DNA of 12,363 bases from Hymenopellis radicata (Eukaryota; Basidiomycota; Agaricomycetes; Agaricales; Physalacriaceae), in assembly GCA_015501595.1 (NCBI GenBank), contig JADNRX010001229.1:1-12363 (forward strand), in the 5' to 3' direction. A model generated the notes under the pieces. The model was not told the DNA's origin. It saw only the letters and a program-made list of their open reading frames with translations, and searched no databases. A program made the translations under genes and the position numbers. Positions within the stretch are counted from its first letter, which is position 1; each line of letters starts with the position of its first letter. Shown here piece after piece: positions 7,670-12,363 of the stretch.

Positions 7670-8385
7670 TTGCGGGGGAAACTCTGTAGTCCGGTGTGAG
7701 TCCAAGAGCGGGATTTGCACGAGTGATGAAGACGAAGCAATCGGGAGTCCGCGTACTCGCCTCGCGCTGTTGTCGCCTTCCTCGCTTGAAGTTCCTGCCT
7801 GGGATATTCAACTTTTGTAAGTTGAACCAAAAGGTGGCGTACCTCCATTCATATTCATTCTTCGGGAATTGACAATTGGACTTGTCCAGATCTGGAGCTC
7901 CCTCAAGTCCGGATGGGGTCGCGTTGCGTTGACGTGTTCATCGCGGGTCACGACCCCGTTCCTTGGGCAGAATCTGGAACGATTGAGATGATACGGACTG
8001 GATTGGATGGAGGTAAGATTTACCTTTTCGACAATGGATCCTCCTCGTGCTGAATCCTGCTCAGTTCTGGAAGAGTCGTGAGGTCCGGCCTCAAGAGCAA
8101 AGGTAAATCTTACCGTTTTGAAGACAAATGGGAGTCGGACCTGACGTGAAGAATTGTCAGATTCAAATCGACAACATAGGCTAAAGTCACCGCCATTTTT
8201 GCCCCGCGGCGAGCGACACCCGCCGTCCAGGTACAGGATCGCGCGATTTGACTTGGGATCAACGTCGGCTGCAGGTGCTCGCGCCGTTCTCGTCGCCGTC
8301 GGCTGAACACATTTCTGGACAAATTGAGAGACCACCGGAGGCAATATGCAGGTGTGACTCACTGCTTTTCCTGTCGAAATGCCAT
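7602..8385 (-). CDS. Arg-rich five-exon array gene, copy 1
   Basis: Exons are 8385-8363, 8314-8114, 8056-8024, 7973-7843 and 7798-7602. Introns are 48, 57, 50 and 44 nt with donors GTGAGT, GTAAGA, GTAAAT and GTACGC and acceptors TCCAG, GCAG, TCCAG and CCCAG. Phases match at every junction, giving about 194 aa from MAFRQEKQ to TAA. The second exon is strongly basic (NVFSRRRRERREHLQPTL), and the fifth begins GRNFKRGRRQQREAS. A hydrophobic patch (MAVTLAYVVDLNLTILHV) lies near residues 55-75. The fourth exon carries the array's shared PHPDLRELQIW stretch. A competing reading is the uninterrupted frame from about 8525 to 7808 (some 238 codons, no ATG), which includes a VARRRAK motif. Basic composition would fit nucleic-acid binding, but that is inference. 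Confidence 0.4.
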
Positions 8386-8464
8386 TCAATCTGACCTGCA
8401 AAATTTCAGACTTTGGCGGCTTGATGAGACCAAAAAAACACGAAACTTTTGCCCTGCGGCGAGC
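8196..8464. repeat. Pair of direct repeats 250 bp apart
   Basis: TTTTGCCC(C/T)GCGGCGAGC occurs at about 8196-8214 and 8446-8464. On the minus strand both encode VARR-x-AK in frames that fit the neighbouring open readings (GVARRGAKM and EVARRRAKV). This suggests that the module array extends to about 8525 as a further partial copy. Confidence 0.45.
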
Positions 8465-8525
8465 AACCTCGCGCTGACTCTCCGATCTGTTTCCCGTCCT
8501 CTCCTCAGACGTGTTTGAAGGCCGT

Positions 8526-9150
8526 GGTCAGAACTTGAGTGCAGTCAATGAGGGGGGGCAGCACCGAAGTGAGTCGAAGAGCACGGGCATGATGTCCTGG
8601 TTGTCAAGTGCAACATGACTCGAAGGTGGGAGAACAGACAAAGTCCATGGAGCCGTCCTTGACGGAACTTCAAGCTTTGTATTGAGGTCTAGATGGCGCG
8701 TATTTCGTGAACATGTTTTGTGTCTTGGAGCCCGTTCTACTTATGTTTTCCCCTCATTCTTATATCCATTCGAATCGTATCCTCAGGGCGATTACAAGGA
8801 TCCACAAGGGCAAGTAGACCGAGAACAACCTCAAGACATCTCAAGACCAATTCGGCTCTCGTTTGAAACGTGCGTTCCTGGTAACATAATGTTGCCACAC
8901 TTGTTCGGATGGTCTGAACTTGTCTGTCGAGCGCGAGGCGGGATGCGTCGGGAAACAGGGCAAGATGTATACTGTGCAAGAGCTACGGAACGGCGGCTTC
9001 AAGGTGTAGTAAAGGGACAGCAATCCGCGAAGACCTGGCATGTTGAGGTGATGACACTCAAAGGCTAACAAGCGCCGGTGTCGTCATATCACCTGCTCGA
9101 ACTTTAAAGCAATCAACAAACGAACCAACAGCACCGCCACCACCAGGGAG
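8526..9150. other. No gene recognised
   Basis: An uninterrupted plus frame (8682-9068, 128 codons, no ATG at its start) and two overlapping minus frames of 76-80 codons exist, but none shows a motif, a convincing start or splice support. Base composition is ordinary. The region would contain the upstream sequence of the minus-strand gene at 8385 and the plus promoter at 9151. Confidence 0.4.
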
Positions 9151-9423
9151 TATAAAGAGGGCTGGGACGCAAGCCAAGTTCCCCCAGTTCCCCCCCCTCT
9201 CCCGTGCACCTGTTGATCTGGAGCGAGTACCATGGTGATGACGACCACCTTCCGTGGACTGTGTGGACCCCTGGCGTCTGAGCGTGCTTGACTGAATGTC
9301 GCGGCGTTCAGCTTCCACACAGTTGGTACTTGCTGTCGGACTGCAGCATTCTTTTTTTTTTGTGCGCCACACTGTGCATACCGGGTCACGCACCTTCGTA
9401 GTAGCATTTTGTAACCCACCTTT
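9151..9423 (+). promoter_or_regulatory. TATA promoter with CT-rich leader and short ORF
   Basis: TATAAA (9151-9156) is followed by a C/T-rich stretch (9178-9205) and an ATG (9232-9234, TACCATGG context) 81 nt downstream, a typical fungal core promoter. The ORF itself is short: MVMTTTFRGL, then either a stop or a 51-nt intron (GTGTGG to TTCAG, with a CTGAA branch) leading to about 33 further codons with four Cys and a Phe run. The coding part does not resemble the N-terminus of an RTA1 protein. The promoter may be left over from a gene whose body has been lost. Confidence 0.35.
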
Positions 9424-9549
9424 TCAATTCACTTGCTGATACCTTCGGAGGGGAGATTATTGTCAAAATTGCAAAAACTGAGTTGAACTTCTCGCGTTTT
9501 TTCGAGAAAGTGTATTTCGTCTCCTACGTACCAAACTCTCCGGCAGCTC

Positions 9550-9611
9550 AAGCCGCAGAAACGGGACACGAAAGGCAGCCAAGCCGCACAAATGGGACAC
9601 GAACGGCAGCC
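9550..9611. repeat. 31-bp tandem duplication
   Basis: Two adjacent 31-bp units (9550-9580 and 9581-9611) share the frame AAGCCGCA..AA.GGGACACGAA.GGCAGCC with four mismatches. A partial third copy (CGGCAGCTC) precedes them. They lie about 100 bp upstream of the first recognisable RTA1 exon. Confidence 0.8.
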
Positions 9612-9715
9612 AGAAAAGGAAGAAACTTTGTGTATCCGTGGTTTCTCGCTTAGACTCCCGTGTCATGTCACGTTCTGAATGACCCTACAACGCGTCTGAT
9701 CGTCGATGATCATAG

Positions 9716-10401
9716 GACATTGTCTCCCTTGTTATTCAGGGCACCGGAGGAGGGATTGCGGCCACTGCTCATGATCTGAATCGTGTAAATCTGGGTGCGA
9801 ACATCATGCTTGGTGGTATTATCCTTCAGCTCGGTGAGATTTCGCTTGAAGAGAACTCCGAGACTGACTACGCTCGCAGTGATAATTGTGCTCTACTCGA
9901 TTTTGTCAGCGGAATTCCTGTGGCGCTACTCCCATCGCAGACCTGTCCGTGGCCCCGAACCTGCTCGGAGCCAGAGTCAGACTACACTGACAAATGCTGA
10001 CTTTCGCGGGAAGATGGACGTCAGAATCAAGAACATGCTCGCTGGATTGTTTTTCAATATCCTGTGCTTGGTCATTCGGTCCGTCTGTCCTTGTCCATGC
10101 ATGGATTTAAACAGTGGACTCACCTATTTTCATACAGTGCTATCTACCGTACCATCGAATTAGCCGATGGGTGGAATGGACGTGTCATCAACACGGAGGT
10201 GTACTTTAGTAAGCCAGTTCTTCGACAATTCCCGCAAATGGCTTATGATGTGTAGATGTTCTTGACGGAGCCATGGTCGTGCTAGCCATGTATATCTTCA
10301 ATTTCGCACACCCGGGACACCTCATCGGCCGTGACATGGGCAAATCGTCGACGAAGAAGGACCTCAGTTTCTTCGAGTTGGAGGCTGTACAGAGGGCTTA
10401 A
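9716..10401 (+). CDS. RTA1-like membrane protein, 5'-truncated
   Basis: This is the C-terminal half of an RTA1-family protein (fungal multi-spanning membrane proteins linked to lipid transport and resistance to toxic compounds). Exons are 9716-9833, 9880-10078, 10138-10208 and 10256-10401, and all phases match. Introns are 46, 59 and 47 nt (donors GTGAGA, GTCCGT and GTAAGC; acceptors GCAG, ACAG and GTAG). The 177 visible residues hold the family pattern: DIVSLVIQGTGGGIAATA, the membrane segments IMLGGIILQLVIIVLYSIL and NMLAGLFFNILCLVIR, YRTIELADGWNGRV, then LDGAMVVLAMYIFNFAHPGH and a polar tail. Family members are usually about 280-350 aa with seven membrane segments. The first three or four are absent. 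The acceptor CATAG before 9716 is intact, but no exon encoding them is found upstream in the window. A gene broken by deletion or insertion is likely. Confidence 0.85.
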
Positions 10402-10650
10402 AGTCGGAGGTTTCTTGTATTATAATTTGTAGTAGTAGTATTGAAGCTAGGGTACCCTCGAGGACAGGCTATACATTGGAAACAGTAGCAAAAAATTATA
10501 GCAGTCTCATCACTCCTCGTTGCGTTGTCATCCAGATGGCGCGCCATCTCTGCTTGAACCTCACAGGGCAACAATGACAAGGCCTTCCATCTCCGTGTTG
10601 TGTGATAGATCCAACGAGCAACCACCGGCGTGGCCCTCCAACGCGGCGCA
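10402..10650. other. RTA1 3' flank and possible retroelement 3' end
   Basis: No gene. An AT-rich run with a short GTAGTAGTAGTATT tract (10427-10440) follows the RTA1 stop. On the minus strand this would be a (TAC)n-like tail downstream of the retrotransposon remnant, as some non-LTR elements have. A target-site duplication was not found. Confidence 0.3.
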
Positions 10651-11206
10651 TCAGTTAAAATTGCGGGAATGGACCTTGCGCATGACGAGGGTCAAGCGCT
10701 GAAAGAACTCCCGACGAATGTCGATGGTCTCGTTATCAGCGACACATTGGAGCAGCATATGTTCCGCCGTCTCCAGGTGGTCGTGGCACATTCGGCATTG
10801 TTGTAGAGCAATTGACGCCTGCGGACTTTCGGAATGTACGCCGTGCAAGTTGTGAGCGCCGAGCAGGATCCTCGTCATCGCGAAACGATGGTCTGGGATT
10901 GAGACCTCGAGGCTCGGAGAGATAATGTCTGAGGCAGGAGGAAATCTGTTTTGAAGGTCCATCCTCTTGTGGCTCGAGGCGGCCATGTACTAGTAGAAGA
11001 TACAATGATATAGACGCGTGAAGTTTTGCATCATGGGTCGCATGTTGGGCGCGTTTGATTGATCTGATGATGTGGTCCACAGCATCCCTAGAAAGCGTGT
11101 GGATGAGAGGTAGGGCGCGTACAGGCGTGGAAGGAAACGAATAGGAGGATATCATCGCGTCGAGATCACCCTTCCAGGAACTGTGATGCGCGTTGTAAGG
11201 ATTCAA
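10651..11206 (-). mobile_element. Remnant of a non-LTR retrotransposon ORF C-terminus
   Basis: Two overlapping minus frames form one relic. The first (11206 to about 10910) contains DAVDHIIRSIKRAQ and HGRLEPQEDG..ISSCLRHYL. The second (about 10925-10651) continues VSIPDHRFAMTRILLGAHNL and then has a zinc-knuckle-like C-x2-C-x8-H-x4-C (CRMCHDHLETAEHMLLQC) before TAA. The order of an LRHYL stretch, an (A)LTR(L/I)LL..H.L stretch and a C..C...E.EH.LL.C motif is what I recall from the C-termini of basidiomycete reverse-transcriptase proteins. The family call rests on that memory, not on a search. The switch of frame near 10915 is a +1 frameshift, not an intron. No reverse-transcriptase core is present to the right, so the copy is 5'-truncated. 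Confidence 0.5.
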
Positions 11207-11971
11207 CTACGCCGACGTATTTTTCCTCCCGCTTGAAAGGAATCTCGTCTGCCTGGATTCATGTCAGCGCTCAACTGCAGGCACCAGCCAAGGGTGTGTC
11301 CAGAATATATTGGAAGACATTATAGTGAAATAAGTAGAAGTATACCCTGAAAGTAGGATAAATCAAAGAATTTTGTAGATCCAAGCAGTGGTTGGCAAGA
11401 TATGGGGGGTAGGACAAAGTCCGGGGTTAGTGCTGATGTGATGATGTCATCTGGGTAGACTGCCTGAATTCCTTTATTTATAGATTTAAAAACAGCTTAT
11501 ATCAGTTTAAAGAAAGATATATAATCATTTCACATAGTTGGGAATGGTGTAAGGTACCAAAAAATATTGTAGCAAATGTTGACTACCATCGGGGATTGAA
11601 CTCAGAGGCTAACCAGGGTGTCAAAAGTCATGTGACTTGCCATATAAGGAAGGGGGGTGGGTAGGTCGAAGAAATTTGGGTGAAAAACTTTAATTGACAT
11701 AGTGTACTTTTAAATTTTTGTGACACCCCTTGGCACCAGCACGTGTATACCATGAACATTCATTTATCTGAGATCGTCCATGATGATGAGAAGAAAAGAT
11801 CGTGCTGGGTATATTTGTACATCTACAAGAGAATCATGGGCCATCCGATGAATGACCAGCATTGCGAGTACAGGTTCAAGGAGATGAACACGTAATTTGC
11901 TGTCCAGGCAGCATATCTATGTTGGCGGGTCATGCATAGTCAGTCACAAAAGCCTACACGCACCTACTATT
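11207..11971. other. AT-richer intergenic stretch
   Basis: No gene is recognised. The stretch is clearly richer in A/T than the rest of the window (for example 11470-11570 and 11690-11720). On the minus strand about 11290-11207, DEIPFKREEKYVGVVESLQ could be further decayed retroelement coding sequence. A tRNA-like box pair lies at 11642-11592. The last part would be the 3' UTR of the gene ending at 11972. Confidence 0.4.
11592..11642 (-). repeat. Possible tRNA-derived SINE head (A/B boxes)
   Basis: On the minus strand TGGCAAGTCAC (11642-11632) resembles a pol III A box, and GAGTTCAATCCCC (11604-11592) resembles a B box about 30 nt downstream, ending near a T run (11566-11561). No full tRNA cloverleaf can be folded. 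Only one copy is seen in the window. Confidence 0.2.
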
Positions 11972-12363
11972 CTAAGTTTCGCTCTTCCTCTTCTTCTTCC
12001 GAGGTGCAGTCTTTGACGATCCTTCGTCATTATGCCGCTTCTTTTGGCGCGTGCCCATAAGGATATCAGAGTCACCTGAAGCTTCGGTCGGATCGTCAAC
12101 GCCTGCAGGCTGCATGAAGCCTTTCTGAGCGGAGGGAGTGGCTCTTAGGTCGGCACCGACGTTGGATGGCTCGAAGAGAGATTGTCTCGCAGATTTAGAA
12201 GGGTCTTTAACCTTTTCGCTTTGGCGAGAGAACAGAGCTGAGAGAGGTCAACTTTGTGGGTACCGCCACAGGCTTGGCTCCGGTTCGGGTTCCTCAGGCT
12301 GAGGTTCGGCGGTGGCGCGTCTTCAATAGTAGGTGTATCTTTCTGTAGCAGAGTCAGGTCAAA
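11972..12363 (-). CDS. C-terminus of a Lys-rich, probably nuclear protein; frame broken
   Basis: The last 91 codons (12247-11972) are open. They include SRQSEKVKDPSKSARQSLFE, ATPSAQKGFMQPAGVDDPTE and GDSDILMGTRQKKRHNDE, and end APRKKKRKSET before TAG. The KKKRK cluster looks like a nuclear localisation signal, and the tail appears disordered. Upstream the coding character moves between frames: TIEDAPP, then PQPEEPEPEP, then KPVAVPTKLTSLSSVLSPKR, then the final frame. That is three shifts in about 130 nt, two of them next to C runs, with no plausible intron. Either this copy is decaying or the sequence has small indel errors. The protein family is not recognised; a DNA-repair or chromatin protein is possible but unproven. 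Confidence 0.5.

Larger units (their letters stand above)
5260..8525 (-). repeat. Diverged tandem array of intron-bearing coding modules
   Basis: A composite unit recurs on the minus strand. Its best-kept part is a ~50-nt intron starting GTACGTNACC and ending (N)AG before GAAAT. Donors are at 7842, 7448, 7010, 6438, 6171 and 5723, with weaker forms at 6691 and 5926. Roughly 45-50 bp before each donor on the minus strand lies a second shared block, seen on plus as CAGATCCAGATC, then ATGGGGCGAAC and TGTGGCGTCG (clearest at 7490-7572, 6482-6560 and 7056-7120). The exon before the intron translates to alignable peptides: SSPHLDLDVDLDLRKLATNS, SDFDPLRLEADPDPQNSVVK and TRPHPDLRELQIWTSPIV. The exon after it begins EI[ILM]. 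Donor spacing is about 270-570 bp. Some copies are open, others have stops. Confidence 0.6.

Noticed and set aside
9058..9419. Two 111-codon minus-strand ORFs
   Set aside because: They run antisense through a clear TATA/CT-rich promoter. The Gly/Val-rich peptide is the reverse reading of the pyrimidine stretch.
10520..10702. Plus-strand ORF opposite the retroelement relic
   Set aside because: It is a shadow of the minus-strand coding frame and shows no start context or motif.

Overview
The window looks like a piece of a filamentous fungal, most probably basidiomycete, nuclear genome. The evidence is many short introns (about 44-62 nt) with donors such as GTACGT, GTAAGC, GTATGT and GTGCGT, CTNA-type branch sites and YAG acceptors, very small exons, and an RTA1-family membrane protein gene whose four visible exons can be read directly. 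No long uninterrupted ORF exists. Nearly all coding calls below come from reading splice sites by eye and checking that the reading phase carries across each intron. Except for the RTA1 gene and the retrotransposon remnant, I do not recognise the products.

Layout from left to right. A minus-strand gene starts at 292 and runs off the left edge. It diverges from a plus-strand two-exon gene (563-1182) across a short intergenic region with a duplicated element; a G-rich degenerate repeat and an AATAAA signal (1703-1708) follow. From about 3410 down to 1700 the minus strand carries many splice signals. It gives two overlapping candidate gene models, one with exons of only 24 and 27 nt, and its exons look like diverged copies of each other. 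A two-exon minus ORF lies at 3988-3557, then unrecognised sequence, then a plus-strand multi-exon candidate (about 4584-5366).

From about 8530 down to 5260 lies the most unusual part: a diverged tandem array, on the minus strand, of intron-bearing coding modules. Each module has a nearly constant ~50-nt intron beginning GTACGTNACC and ending before GAAAT, and an upstream exon with a [S/D]P.L.L..[ED].D-like stretch. Several copies also have a start of the form ATG-NNN-CGACAR. Some copies are open with consistent phases (8385-7602, 7669-7330, 5992-5630, 5633-5260). Others contain stops.

The right third holds a TATA-type promoter (9151), a 31-bp tandem duplication, the 3' half of an RTA1-like gene (9716-10401, N-terminal half missing), and a remnant of a non-LTR retrotransposon C-terminus on the minus strand (about 11206-10651). 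An AT-richer stretch follows, and finally a minus-strand Lys-rich protein C-terminus (12363-11972) whose upstream frame is broken several times. The window is mostly accessory, repeat-derived or decaying sequence between ordinary genes.
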